Shown here one piece after another: positions 27,311-37,310 of a stretch of DNA of 64,000 nucleotides (positions within the stretch are counted from its first letter, which is position 1; the number at the start of each line of letters is the position of its first letter). Position numbers and translations under genes: made by a program. Source of the DNA: an uncultured Sphingomonadaceae bacterium (GTDB lineage Bacteria; Pseudomonadota; Alphaproteobacteria; Sphingomonadales; Sphingomonadaceae); the NCBI GenBank assembly GCA_947489315.1, contig CANLCX010000001.1, forward strand, positions 189,501 through 253,500, in the 5' to 3' direction. The notes beneath the pieces are model-generated. The model was given only the letters and a program-made list of their open reading frames with translations, did not search any database and was not told the origin of the DNA.

Positions 27311-27918
27311 GAGAGCCAATCCAGTCGTTTGGATAGGTTGACCAATATGCCCGCAGTAATTCCCCAAATGCGGCGACCTTCCCAGTTAATCTGGTAATAT
27401 TCGCGCTTGGCACCGCGCCATTCACCGACATGGGCGTCTTGGTTTGTCGGATCGAGCACGAAATTTAGCGGAGCCTCAAACCAGTCGTCCACTTCTTCCG
27501 GGCAGGGCACGAGTGGCAGGTCGGGCGGGATTACGCCTAATATCGGTTGGATATTAAAGCCGCTGCCGGAATGATAGCGGTCGGTCGGGCCGATAATATC
27601 GACTTGCGCCGGATCAAGGCTGACTTCCTCTTCCGCTTCGCGAAGCGCGGCATGGATCGCGTCCTTGTCCTCAGGATCAATCTTGCCGCCGGGAAAGGCG
27701 ACCTGTCCCGGATGGCTGCGCATATAATCGGGCCGTTGGACCAAAATGACGCCGGGTTCGGGTCGGTCGGTAATCGCGATTAGCACCGCCGCACTGCGCA
27801 GACTGCCGAGGTCTTTGATGAAACCGCGTTCGTCCGACAGCGCATGATCAAGATCACTGGCATGGCCGCTCTCTAGCGCCAGCGCTAGTCTTGTTCTCAG
27901 ATCAAGCGAACTCGTCAT
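27307..27918 (-). CDS. CoA pyrophosphatase (NUDIX)
   Basis: GQVAFPGGKIDPEDKDAIHAALREAEEEVSL Nudix box. Confidence 0.92.
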   Translation of the reverse strand: MTSSLDLRTRLALALESGHASDLDHALSDERGFIKDLGSLRSAAVLIAITDRPEPGVILVQRPDYMRSHPGQVAFPGGKIDPEDKDAIHAALREAEEEVSLDPAQVDIIGPTDRYHSGSGFNIQPILGVIPPDLPLVPCPEEVDDWFEAPLNFVLDPTNQDAHVGEWRGAKREYYQINWEGRRIWGITAGILVNLSKRLDWLS

Positions 27919-28481
27919 TCCGGCTTTTCAATCGGAAAAAAGGCACCGTGGCTCCATAGCCCGAACGGATCGAGATCATCCGCCAACGCTTGTTCCGCCA
28001 GCTCATAGTAAACCGGACGCGCCAACAGGGCTTCGAGCCCTCGGCGAACATGCAGATAGGGTTGTGGAGCATCAGCGGCGGCCGGGAAGCGCAGGGGATG
28101 CTCGGCATTGGCGACAACCAGATGATCGGTATTGAGCCGGAAGGCCATTTTGCGATCCTTGCCTTGCCCTTCGCTTTCCATCTGAACGGCTATGAACGGC
28201 GCGTTTTCCACTTCGATGCTGAGCTTTTGATAAGGTGTGACCAACGCATAGCTGTCATCCACTTCGCGCCGGAGCAGGGTTGAAAAAGCGCGCACCATGG
28301 CCGGCCGGTTGATCGGTGATCCCTGGTGGAGCCAGCTGCCGTCTGCGTTGATGCGCATTTCGCTATCGCCGGTTTCCTCCGGCTGCCACTCTTCCACCGG
28401 CGGTAATTTTTGAGCCTCTGCCAGTTCCGCGATTGCGGAAAGGGACAGCGAGGCCAGTTCAGGTGGTGGTGCATAAGGCAT
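27915..28481 (-). CDS. DUF1285 domain-containing protein
   Basis: INADGSWLHQGSPINRPAMVRAFSTLLRREVDDSYALVTPYQKLSIEVENAPF. Confidence 0.85.
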   Translation of the reverse strand: MPYAPPPELASLSLSAIAELAEAQKLPPVEEWQPEETGDSEMRINADGSWLHQGSPINRPAMVRAFSTLLRREVDDSYALVTPYQKLSIEVENAPFIAVQMESEGQGKDRKMAFRLNTDHLVVANAEHPLRFPAAADAPQPYLHVRRGLEALLARPVYYELAEQALADDLDPFGLWSHGAFFPIEKPE

Positions 28482-28521
28482 AGCTATGGCCTATTGTGGG
28501 AAGCTGCTTTTGTAAACGGGT

Positions 28522-29046
28522 TCAGTTACTTGTAGGGCGGATCCATGGCCCCAGCTTGCCCTTTTCGGGTAAAACAGCATCTTTTGATGCGCGCACCAAC
28601 AACCGCTCCGGATCCCAAGGCCCTGGCAGGCTCCATCCGCCTGTCCGCTCAGGCGAGAATTCAAAGAAGCGGTCATAATAAGCCGGATCGCCTATCATCA
28701 CTAGCGGTAAGCTCTCTCCCTGTTGTAGTTCTTTGAGCAAGCCGTTCATTAGCGCTTGGCCAATGCCTTCGCCTTGACAATCAGGGTAAACAGCGACGGG
28801 CCCAACCATGATCATTGGATGCGTCTTGCCTGCGTCATCAGTGAGCGCGACCGGCCAGCATTGCAAAGAGCCGAGCAGCTCATTTTCTGCCATATTCACC
28901 GCTGCGACGCTTAATCCTTCCAGCATGTCCATGCCTTCACGGACTTTGTAAGCGGTGCGCTGGGTGCGCAGTTTGCCAAAGGCCGCGTTGAGCAGATCTT
29001 CGACCAGCGCAGGATCAATTTCGGCAAGGGGCATGATGGTCGTCAA
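28522..29046 (-). CDS. GNAT family N-acetyltransferase
   Basis: GPVAVYPDCQGEGIGQALMNGLLKE acetyl-CoA site. Confidence 0.88.
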   Translation of the reverse strand: MTTIMPLAEIDPALVEDLLNAAFGKLRTQRTAYKVREGMDMLEGLSVAAVNMAENELLGSLQCWPVALTDDAGKTHPMIMVGPVAVYPDCQGEGIGQALMNGLLKELQQGESLPLVMIGDPAYYDRFFEFSPERTGGWSLPGPWDPERLLVRASKDAVLPEKGKLGPWIRPTSN

Positions 29047-29147
29047 ATGATAAGTCCAATTCTGTCGATCAACTTCAAGAGTGGCGCATTTAACGTCATT
29101 GAGGGGTGGTGTCGAGCGGCAGTATGATAGGGCTAAAATCGGTCTTG

Positions 29148-29167
29148 CAGTGTTGATTGCACTATGG
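29148..29167 (+). promoter_or_regulatory. GTG-N-CACTAT dyad motif, copy D (spacer longer by 1)
   Basis: CAGTGTTGATTGCACTATGG, about 40 bp upstream of the 29206 start. Confidence 0.35.
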
Positions 29168-29205
29168 CGTCACCGCGTCTAAAAGACAGCAATCACAGGA
29201 GGGTT

Positions 29206-30072
29206 ATGCAAGTGAATAGTCAACAGGACCAGCAACCACAAACAGAACAACCAATCGCTGATGCCAGCGGACCAGTGACTGGAAGGCTGGCTAGGCTGCG
29301 CAAAGACCCAAAAGGTTGGATTGTACTGGTTTTAGCTATTAGTGCCGTGATCGTGTTTTTCGGATCTGCATTCGGGTCCGGCATTGGCCTGTGGGGTTGG
29401 CAAGCTGGCCTCGGAATTTTGCCATGGACTGGCTTGATCGCTGTGATTGCATTGATTATCGCGATTGTCGGGATCATATTGGATCGCCGCAAACAGCGTA
29501 AGACACGTTGGCCTCTGCTCGGTCTTGGAACCATAGTTTCGCTTGGTTTTGTCGGCTATCTGGCGAGCTATGCGATGACGATCGGGTCGCTTCCCGCGAT
29601 TCATGACATCACCACTGATCTGGCTGATACGCCACAATTTTCCGCTTTGACTTTGCGCGCGGATAATTGGGATAATATTCCCGGCGCGGACGATGGCGAG
29701 ATGCGCGGTATGAACCCGCGCCAACGCTGGGCGACTTTGCATCAGGATGCCTATCCTGACATCCGCTCGGTTCGGATTGATCAGCCGGTTGCTGAGGTTA
29801 TTGAAAAAGCCAAACGACTGGCCGAAGATCGCGGATGGGAAGTCGTTAGCGTCGACCCCGCATCAGGCCATTTGGAGGCCACCGCCACCATCTCCTTATT
29901 CCGGTTTAAGGATGACGTAGTCATTCGTGCCCGGGCCGCTGAAAATGGCCAAGCCAGTATCATTGATATGCGTTCTGTATCGCGGGTTGGTATTCACGAC
30001 CTTGGCGCCAATGCCAAACGCGTGCGTCAGTTTTTGAGCGATCTATCGGGAACGACTACTGCCGCTTCTTAA
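29206..30072 (+). CDS. DUF1499-type membrane protein
   Basis: TM N-terminus; LPAIHDITTDLADTPQF...AKRLAEDRGWEVVSVDPASGHLEATATISLFRFKDDVVIR...IDMRSVSRVGIHDLGANAKRVRQFL. Confidence 0.85.
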   Translation: MQVNSQQDQQPQTEQPIADASGPVTGRLARLRKDPKGWIVLVLAISAVIVFFGSAFGSGIGLWGWQAGLGILPWTGLIAVIALIIAIVGIILDRRKQRKTRWPLLGLGTIVSLGFVGYLASYAMTIGSLPAIHDITTDLADTPQFSALTLRADNWDNIPGADDGEMRGMNPRQRWATLHQDAYPDIRSVRIDQPVAEVIEKAKRLAEDRGWEVVSVDPASGHLEATATISLFRFKDDVVIRARAAENGQASIIDMRSVSRVGIHDLGANAKRVRQFLSDLSGTTTAAS

Positions 30073-30079
30073 GCTAGCG

Positions 30080-31285
30080 CTACTTTGCTGGTGTCAGCTT
30101 TAGCAATCGGCCGCCTTCGCCATCTTCGAGCACCCACAGAGCACCTTCTGGGCCCTGCTCGACTTCGCGGATGCGCTTGTCCATGGCATAGCGCTCTGCT
30201 TCTTGAGCGGTTTCGCCATCAAAGGATACGCGGATGATCGCTTCGCTTGCCAGCCCGCCGATAAAGGCGCTGCCTTTCCAGGCAGGGAAGAGGTCGTCTG
30301 AATAAATGATCATTCCAGATGGTGCGATGGTCGGAACCCAAGCCACTTTTGGTGCGGCGAACTCGGGACGCGTATCATGGTTTGGAATCTTCTTTCCATC
30401 ATAGTGATCGCCTTCGGAGACGATCGGATATCCATAATTGGCTTTCGGCTGGACGAGGTTTAACTCGTCACCGTCCTTCGGCCCCATTTCCTGGTTCCAA
30501 AGTCTACCTTCGCTATCAAACGCCATGCCGAGAATGTTGCGGTGTCCCAAGGACCAGATTTCAGGAAGCACGCCTTCCTGGCCGACAAACGGATTGTCTT
30601 CCGGCACGCTGCCATCGGGATAGAGGCGGACAATCTTGCCAAGATTACCGGTCATATCCTGTGACGGATCAAATTTCTGACGTTCGCCGGACCCGATAAA
30701 CAGATATTTGCCATCGGGTGAAAATACCATGCGATGGGAATAATGACCGCGGCCGGTGGTTTTGGGGTTTTGCGTCCAGATCGTCGTAAGATTGGAAAGC
30801 CCTGGCGCTTCGGCTTCTACGCCCGGTTCGTTCGGTGCCAGAGAGAGGTTAGCATGTGCGACAACGGCGCCTCTCGTATCATCTTCACCAGCTTCAACCC
30901 AACTCAGATAGATGCGCCCGCTGGTTGCAAAATCGGGAGATAGCACGACATCGCCAAAGCCGCCTTGCCCGCCATAATCCACTTCCGGGGTGTTGAATAT
31001 CTCGGTTTTCTCGCCTTTCTGGTCTACCAGAAACAAATTACCCTTTTTCTCGGTGACCAGCATCCGGCCATCGGGCAGGAAGGTCATCGCCCAAGGCTCA
31101 TCAAAGCTGGCGACTTCGGTTTTTTCAAAAGGTATCCGATCAACTGGCGAGATATCTCTCGAAGCTTGCGCTTCGTCCGAACCATTTTGAGTGGCCTGTG
31201 CATCGTCGCCATTGCTGCAGGCGATAAGGACAATAGACAATCCGGTAGCGAGGGTGAGGTTTCTCATTTTTGTTCCCATAATCAT
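30080..31285 (-). CDS. PQQ-dependent sugar dehydrogenase (YliI/soluble aldose dehydrogenase family)
   Basis: [84 protein letters not shown]; lipoprotein signal. Confidence 0.92.
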   Translation of the reverse strand: MIMGTKMRNLTLATGLSIVLIACSNGDDAQATQNGSDEAQASRDISPVDRIPFEKTEVASFDEPWAMTFLPDGRMLVTEKKGNLFLVDQKGEKTEIFNTPEVDYGGQGGFGDVVLSPDFATSGRIYLSWVEAGEDDTRGAVVAHANLSLAPNEPGVEAEAPGLSNLTTIWTQNPKTTGRGHYSHRMVFSPDGKYLFIGSGERQKFDPSQDMTGNLGKIVRLYPDGSVPEDNPFVGQEGVLPEIWSLGHRNILGMAFDSEGRLWNQEMGPKDGDELNLVQPKANYGYPIVSEGDHYDGKKIPNHDTRPEFAAPKVAWVPTIAPSGMIIYSDDLFPAWKGSAFIGGLASEAIIRVSFDGETAQEAERYAMDKRIREVEQGPEGALWVLEDGEGGRLLKLTPAK

Positions 31286-31443
31286 TTTATGTGGTGATCC
31301 AGTAAGTTATCGGGCGATGCAATAAGTTGCGAATTGCTAATTTCGAAAAAAATATAACGGATTGCAATGATAATTCATAGACTATTCGCGTCGAAATTGG
31401 ATGTTCACCGGTTACTTACCATTTCTGGTTAAAGCCTTGGACT

Positions 31444-32763
31444 ATGTTTATAGCAAAACCAGATGCCAATGATCCGCGTCCGCCATCGGCGGTGTCGGGC
31501 GGCGTTGGCGTAGCGGGTCTGATTGGCTTGGTTTCCTGGATATTAATTGCGCGCCAATATGGCATGGACGGGCCCTATTCGGCGCTGGTCGCTTGCGCGG
31601 CCTGTGGCATACCAATGGTGATATGGTCCTTGCTCTACGAGAAGGTGCATTTGCGGGAATCTACCGGAATTGACTGGAAAAATCCCAAGCCGTTCAAGCA
31701 GACATTTGATATTAGCGTGGCCAAGCTCGCCGGCCTTTGGGCGACATGGGCGATTATCGCGCTAATCTATTGCGTCGGGCGTTGGTATTGGACCGGCCAA
31801 TATCAGTTTTCGATGAATATGATGGAGGCAGCTGCGCCTTTCGTATTTGGCTTGTCGATCCCCTATGTGATGTGGATGGACCGGCGTTTTGTCGAACCGC
31901 GCGACGGCGCGTGGCATTTTGGGCAATTCCTGATGGGAGCCCGTGATGAATATGATCGCGAGCAGATTTATCATCATCTGCGTGCTTGGGCCGTGAAAGG
32001 CTTTTTCCTCGCATTCATGATTTCCATCGTGCCGGGCGGATTTGGCGACATTGTGCGTCTCGACATAGCACAAGTCATTAGTAATCCTGTGGCCATAGCC
32101 CATTGGTTGATTATCGCGATGTTCGTGGTCGATGTGCAATTTGCCACTGTCGGCTATTTGCTTACGATGAAGCCATTGGATTCCCATATCCGCACGGCCA
32201 ATCCTTATCTCGCCGGCTGGGTCGCGGCGCTGATTTGCTATCCGCCATTCATTCTAATGGACGGCCCGCTCAACTATCATGTCAACACAGCGGATTGGGC
32301 CTTTTGGCTGGAGGGACATGATACCATCTTAGCTATATGGGGCGGAATATTGGTTGTCCTGACGGCCATTTATGCTTGGGCGACTGTTGCTTTTGGTTTG
32401 CGCTTTTCCAATCTTACCCATCGCGGTATCCTGACCAACGGACCATACAGGTTTACCAAACATCCGGCCTATGTCGCCAAAAACCTCTATTGGTGGCTAG
32501 CGACCATGCCCTTTCTCGTCACGTCGAATAGCTTTACCGATATGGTGCGCAACACCGTCATTATCGCCGCCGTCAGTGGTGTCTACTATTGGCGTGCGAA
32601 GACCGAAGAAAAGCACCTGCTCAGCGATCCTGCCTATAAGGAATATGCCGAGTGGATGGATCGCAATGCACCGATCCCGCGCGCGATTAACTGGCTGAAA
32701 GTGAAAATTGGTTGGTGGCCGCCAGCGGACAAGGCTGAGCCCGATATTCAACCTGCCGAATAG
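31444..32763 (+). CDS. Membrane protein with ICMT/PEMT-like methyltransferase C-terminus
   Basis: Multiple TMs; LTHRGILTNGPYRFTKHPAYVAKNLYWW and EEKHLLSDPAYKEYAEW. Confidence 0.75.
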   Translation: MFIAKPDANDPRPPSAVSGGVGVAGLIGLVSWILIARQYGMDGPYSALVACAACGIPMVIWSLLYEKVHLRESTGIDWKNPKPFKQTFDISVAKLAGLWATWAIIALIYCVGRWYWTGQYQFSMNMMEAAAPFVFGLSIPYVMWMDRRFVEPRDGAWHFGQFLMGARDEYDREQIYHHLRAWAVKGFFLAFMISIVPGGFGDIVRLDIAQVISNPVAIAHWLIIAMFVVDVQFATVGYLLTMKPLDSHIRTANPYLAGWVAALICYPPFILMDGPLNYHVNTADWAFWLEGHDTILAIWGGILVVLTAIYAWATVAFGLRFSNLTHRGILTNGPYRFTKHPAYVAKNLYWWLATMPFLVTSNSFTDMVRNTVIIAAVSGVYYWRAKTEEKHLLSDPAYKEYAEWMDRNAPIPRAINWLKVKIGWWPPADKAEPDIQPAE

Positions 32764-32813
32764 GGTCGCCGTTCGGGCTATCCAAAACAGCACCGTCCTT
32801 TTATGGTCGGTCC

Positions 32814-33389
32814 ATGACAATCATCGGTACAGACGGAAAACATCGCTGTTTTGGCGGCCAAGCGGGTAAAGAATTTTACGGAATTTATCATGATGAGGAA
32901 TGGGGCGTTCCCGAGCATGATGATCAGAAATTATTCGAAAATCTGATATTGGAAGGGGCGCAAGCCGGATTGAGCTGGGAAACCGTGCTCCGCAAACGCG
33001 ATGGCTATCACCGCGCTTTTCACGGCTTTGATATCGCGGGTGTTGCGGTGATGACCGATGAAGAGCTGGAAGCCTTGCGAGAGGATGAGGGGATCATCAG
33101 GAATAAGTTGAAAATCTATTCGACCCGCAAAAACGCTTTGGTCTTTTTGGACATGCAGAAGGAATTTGGTAGCTTTGACGGCTGGCTTTGGGCGCATGTT
33201 GACGGAGAGCCGATCGTAAACCGACCGAAAGATAGTTCCGAAATGCTGGCCACCTCACCGATGAGCGATGCGATCTCCAAAGACCTGAAAAAGCGGGGAA
33301 TGAGCTTCGTCGGCAGCACGATAATCTATGCCTATATGCAGGCCATCGGAATGGTCGATGATCATATGGCGGATTGCTGGCAGGCTTGA
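32814..33389 (+). CDS. tag: DNA-3-methyladenine glycosylase I
   Basis: YHDEEWGVPEHDDQKLFENLILEGAQAGLSWETVLRKRDGYHRAFHGFD. Confidence 0.95.
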   Translation: MTIIGTDGKHRCFGGQAGKEFYGIYHDEEWGVPEHDDQKLFENLILEGAQAGLSWETVLRKRDGYHRAFHGFDIAGVAVMTDEELEALREDEGIIRNKLKIYSTRKNALVFLDMQKEFGSFDGWLWAHVDGEPIVNRPKDSSEMLATSPMSDAISKDLKKRGMSFVGSTIIYAYMQAIGMVDDHMADCWQA

Positions 33390-33461
33390 CCATCAATCGC
33401 TTAGGTGGTCCGGGCCAACTGTATAGTTGGCAAGCCTGTTCATTGCTGCGATAGGGCCGCC

Positions 33462-34676
33462 ATGACACACCCCGCACCCACAAGAGCCGCCGCGTTATCG
33501 CGGCTTGCCGATTTCACCGCAAATATTGGCCATAATTACGCACATAAGCGCAATTTTGACTATGGTCCGGATGCTGATATCGAACAGGATAAGTGGCGCG
33601 ACAATGTCTCGAAACTATCGCCCTATATCCGGCATAAGCTGCTCTCCGAACAGGAATTAATTGCCGCTGCGATTAAAGCCCATGGCGCGCAGGGTGCGGA
33701 TAAATTTATCGCGGAAGTGCTCTGGCGCGGCTATTTTAAGGGCTGGCTGGAACAGCGGCCCGAGGTCTGGGCCGACTATGTCACGAATAGGGACGCCAAA
33801 TTTAGACAGGTAAAAACGCAGGGCAGCGTGCGCAAAGCTTTTGAACAGGCTAAAGAAGGCCGTACCGGCATTGATGCGTTTGATCATTGGGCAAAGGAGC
33901 TTGTCGAGACGGGCTATCTTCACAACCATGCGCGGATGTGGTTTGCCAGCATCTGGATTTTCACGTTGAAGCTGCCTTGGGAGTTAGGCGCGGACTTTTT
34001 CCTCCAACATTTGATCGATGGTGACGCTGCGTCCAACACACTGTCCTGGCGCTGGGTCGGGGGATTGCATACGAAGGGCAAAACCTATCTCGCGACAAAA
34101 GAGAATATCGTGCAATTTACAAATGGACGTTTCACGCCAATAGGTTTGGCAGCAGAAACTATCCCGCTGGAAGAGGACAAAACTTACAAATTGCGTCCGT
34201 TTAAAGTTCCGCCTGCACCGCCAGCCGCTTCGGCCTTTGCGCTTTTGGTGCATGAAGAGGATTGTCATCCTGAAAGCCTCATATTGCCTCAGAAGCCATC
34301 GCTGATCATTGGCGTGAGCGGTCCGGATGGAAAGAGCCCCAAAGGCGTTTCGGACAAGGTCCGCGTTTTTTCAAACGGAGCCGTGGCCGACGCTGTGGCG
34401 CGCGCGGCAGAGCATTTTGATTGTGATTCCGTCATGTGGAACAAGGGCGAAAAATTGAGCACAGTTTTGGCCAATGCCAGGATAGAGCGGCTCCTGTCGC
34501 CGTGGCTGCCGGTTGGCGCACTAAAAGATTCGATTGGTAAGGAAATTCGGGGCAATAACACCCGATGGGTGGTCCGTGATTATGACGCTGCGATCTGGCC
34601 GCTGGCGACAAAAGGCTTTCACCCGGTGAAGAAAAAGGCACCGGATGCGCTGCGTGCCATCGGAATGGAGCTATAA
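33462..34676 (+). CDS. FAD-binding (cryptochrome/photolyase C-terminal-like) protein
   Basis: EVLWRGYFKGWLEQRPEVW, LVETGYLHNHARMWFASIWIFTLKLPWELGADFFLQHLIDGDAASNTLSWRWVGGLHTKGKTY. Confidence 0.88.
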   Translation: MTHPAPTRAAALSRLADFTANIGHNYAHKRNFDYGPDADIEQDKWRDNVSKLSPYIRHKLLSEQELIAAAIKAHGAQGADKFIAEVLWRGYFKGWLEQRPEVWADYVTNRDAKFRQVKTQGSVRKAFEQAKEGRTGIDAFDHWAKELVETGYLHNHARMWFASIWIFTLKLPWELGADFFLQHLIDGDAASNTLSWRWVGGLHTKGKTYLATKENIVQFTNGRFTPIGLAAETIPLEEDKTYKLRPFKVPPAPPAASAFALLVHEEDCHPESLILPQKPSLIIGVSGPDGKSPKGVSDKVRVFSNGAVADAVARAAEHFDCDSVMWNKGEKLSTVLANARIERLLSPWLPVGALKDSIGKEIRGNNTRWVVRDYDAAIWPLATKGFHPVKKKAPDALRAIGMEL

Positions 34677-34855
34677 TGAAAGAGCATTTTGAACGCCACA
34701 AACAGGCTTGGACCAGCGAAGAGGTTCAAAAACTCCATGCTTTTGCCAAAAAGGGTATGACCCTAAAAGCGATATCCAAAGGCCTGACCCGCAGCGAGGA
34801 ATCGATCAGGAAACGTGCCAAGGCCGACAAACTCAAAATAGCGAAGAAACGCTAG
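34676..34855 (+). CDS. Small SANT/Myb-like HTH protein (59 aa; below the ORF-track cutoff)
   Basis: MKEHFERHKQAWTSEEVQKLHAFAKKGMTLKAISKGLTRSEESIRKRAKADKLKIAKKR*; TAATG overlap with the upstream gene. Confidence 0.75.
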   Translation: MKEHFERHKQAWTSEEVQKLHAFAKKGMTLKAISKGLTRSEESIRKRAKADKLKIAKKR

Positions 34856-34936
34856 CGGAGCCTCTGACGAGCTGTAAAGCTATGTAAAATAGAGGAAATA
34901 GTAAAATATTTACATTTTCCCTCTACCTCACAATTT

Positions 34937-37300
34937 GTGGGGAATAATATGTTAGAAGACAAAAAGATCGGGGGGCTCGGGCAATCCGACCAAGACCTGA
35001 TTTTACGGGAACAACTTACCGAACATGGTAAGTCTGTGCGCGTGACGGTATTCGCGAATATTGTCAACGCTGTCATATTGTCGATATTGTTTTTTAATCA
35101 AGCGCCACTGGCCATGCATGTCCTTTGGTATGGCATGTTTGCCTATCTTTCCATCACACGGCTATATCTGGCTAAGCAGTCCGAAATCGTGGAATTGTCT
35201 CGTGAACAAATGTTGGGGCTGAAAAAGCGCGTTACATTTAATGCGGCTGGCTACGCCCATATGTGGGGCGCGGGTGTGGCTTGCCTGTTACCCGTTGCGA
35301 CGCCCAATCAACTGATGCTTCTGGCCATTATCGGGGCCGGAAAAATGAGTACAGCCGTCGTATCATTCCGGCACATTCCAGAAGCATCGCGGGCCTGGAC
35401 CATCATCATGTATATCGGTCTGACCGCAGGTTTGCTCTATCTTGGCGGGATTGAGAGCTATGCGGCCATCGCCTTGCTGACGATGTTCGCAGCGGTTCTA
35501 TATGTTAATTGCGGCAATATATTTGAGAATTTTGCCAAGCAGCTAACGACTGGACAGGAAATCCAGAGATCAGCAGAAACAGTTAAATTACTGCTGAATG
35601 ATTTTGAAGAACAAGCATCAAACTGGCTTTTCTCTGTCGATTCAGAGGGGCGATTGATTGACGTATGTGATCGTTTTGCAGAAGCGGCCCAACACTCCCG
35701 TGAGACGATGAACGGAATGAAGATCGTGTCGTTGATTGAGGACAAAGAACAGTGCGCGCGGTTGACCGATCATATTAGCAGTGGTCGTTCCTTTCGGGAT
35801 ATGACAGTTTCTGTGGATGTTGGCGGTGACCAGCTATGGTGGACGATCAGCGCCCGGGCGACAGACGATACGACAGACGCCGATAATATTACGATGCGCG
35901 GTGTGATCGAAGATATTACCGCGCAAAAAAATGCAGAAGCTAAAGTCAGTTATATGGCCCATTTTGACGGTCTTACCGATTTGCCCAATCGGCGACTGTT
36001 TACCGAGACACTGAATCGCACTGTTCATAGAGCTGAGCCGGACGACGAAATCGCACTCATCTTTTTCGACCTTGATCACTTCAAAGCGATTAATGATACA
36101 TTGGGCCATCCCATTGGTGACAAGCTGCTGCAAATGATTGCCCGTAGGCTCGAAACACTGGCTAAGCCAGGTGACTTGCTGGCGCGCATTGGCGGCGATG
36201 AATTTGCATTGTTGTTAACCGGTGCAAGGGCCCATGATGTTGCCGAAGTGGCAGATGCCATTGTCGAACAGGTTGGCGATCCGTTCATGGTTGATGACCA
36301 TAATGTCATAACTGGTGTGAGTGTCGGTGTCGCGTCGTGGAGCCCCGATATGGCCGATGCCAATCAGCTTCTGAAATATGCTGATCTAGCGCTCTATTCT
36401 GCAAAAGGCGATGGTCGCAACCGTGTCGCCTGTTTCGAAAAAGGCATGGACATTGCCGCCAAAGCGCGCCGGAATCTGGAGCTAGACTTACGAGCATCTT
36501 TGGGCCGTGATGAAATGCGCCTGCATTATCAACCTCTTGTTGACCTGAAAACGCAAAAGAAAATCGGCTATGAAGCCCTGTTGCGATGGGTGCATCCAGT
36601 ACGCGGCGTTGTTATGCCGGATGATTTTATTGGGGTAGCAGAAGAAACCGGAATGATTGTCCAATTGGGCGAGTGGGTTATTCGCAAAGCGTTGGATGAT
36701 GCCGCAATATGGGATGAAAACCTGACGGTCGCAATAAACCTGTCACCCACCCAAATGCGCAGCGCAAGCTTGGTGTCGACGATCGTCAACGCGCTGGCGC
36801 ATTCCGGCGTCGACCCCAATCGATTGGAGTTGGAAATCACAGAAAGCATCTTGATGCAGGATAGCGAAGCCAATATCCGTACCCTGCATACGTTACGCAA
36901 TCTTGGCATTCGTATCTCGCTGGATGATTTTGGTACCGGCTATAGCTCGCTCAATTATCTGCGCAGCTTCCCGTTCGACAAGATCAAGATAGATCGCTGT
37001 TTTGTTAGCGAGATTGATACACGTGAAGATTGCCGGGCGATTATTCGTTCTGTCATTAGTCTAGCGCAGAATCTGGGTATGACGACAACGGCCGAAGGCG
37101 TGGAACGGGAAGATCAGGTCGACGAATTGCGTTTGGAAGGCTGTGACCAAGTACAGGGCTTCTTATATGGAAAAGCGGAAGCCTTGGGAGAATTTACCGA
37201 TCTGCGAGCCAATGATAAAACGATTCCCAATGTGGAGACTATTTATCTACCAGCGGCGGAAATACCGATCGCAATAGACCAGAAACGCAAGAAAGCCTGA
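34937..37300 (+). CDS. Membrane GGDEF-EAL diguanylate cyclase/phosphodiesterase with PAS-like region
   Basis: DGLTDLPNRRLFTETL, RIGGDEFALL, YEALLRWVHP, NLSPTQ, DDFGTGYSSLNYLRSFPFDKIKID. Confidence 0.95.
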   Translation: MGNNMLEDKKIGGLGQSDQDLILREQLTEHGKSVRVTVFANIVNAVILSILFFNQAPLAMHVLWYGMFAYLSITRLYLAKQSEIVELSREQMLGLKKRVTFNAAGYAHMWGAGVACLLPVATPNQLMLLAIIGAGKMSTAVVSFRHIPEASRAWTIIMYIGLTAGLLYLGGIESYAAIALLTMFAAVLYVNCGNIFENFAKQLTTGQEIQRSAETVKLLLNDFEEQASNWLFSVDSEGRLIDVCDRFAEAAQHSRETMNGMKIVSLIEDKEQCARLTDHISSGRSFRDMTVSVDVGGDQLWWTISARATDDTTDADNITMRGVIEDITAQKNAEAKVSYMAHFDGLTDLPNRRLFTETLNRTVHRAEPDDEIALIFFDLDHFKAINDTLGHPIGDKLLQMIARRLETLAKPGDLLARIGGDEFALLLTGARAHDVAEVADAIVEQVGDPFMVDDHNVITGVSVGVASWSPDMADANQLLKYADLALYSAKGDGRNRVACFEKGMDIAAKARRNLELDLRASLGRDEMRLHYQPLVDLKTQKKIGYEALLRWVHPVRGVVMPDDFIGVAEETGMIVQLGEWVIRKALDDAAIWDENLTVAINLSPTQMRSASLVSTIVNALAHSGVDPNRLELEITESILMQDSEANIRTLHTLRNLGIRISLDDFGTGYSSLNYLRSFPFDKIKIDRCFVSEIDTREDCRAIIRSVISLAQNLGMTTTAEGVEREDQVDELRLEGCDQVQGFLYGKAEALGEFTDLRANDKTIPNVETIYLPAAEIPIAIDQKRKKA

Positions 37301-37310
37301 TTTTCCAAGT

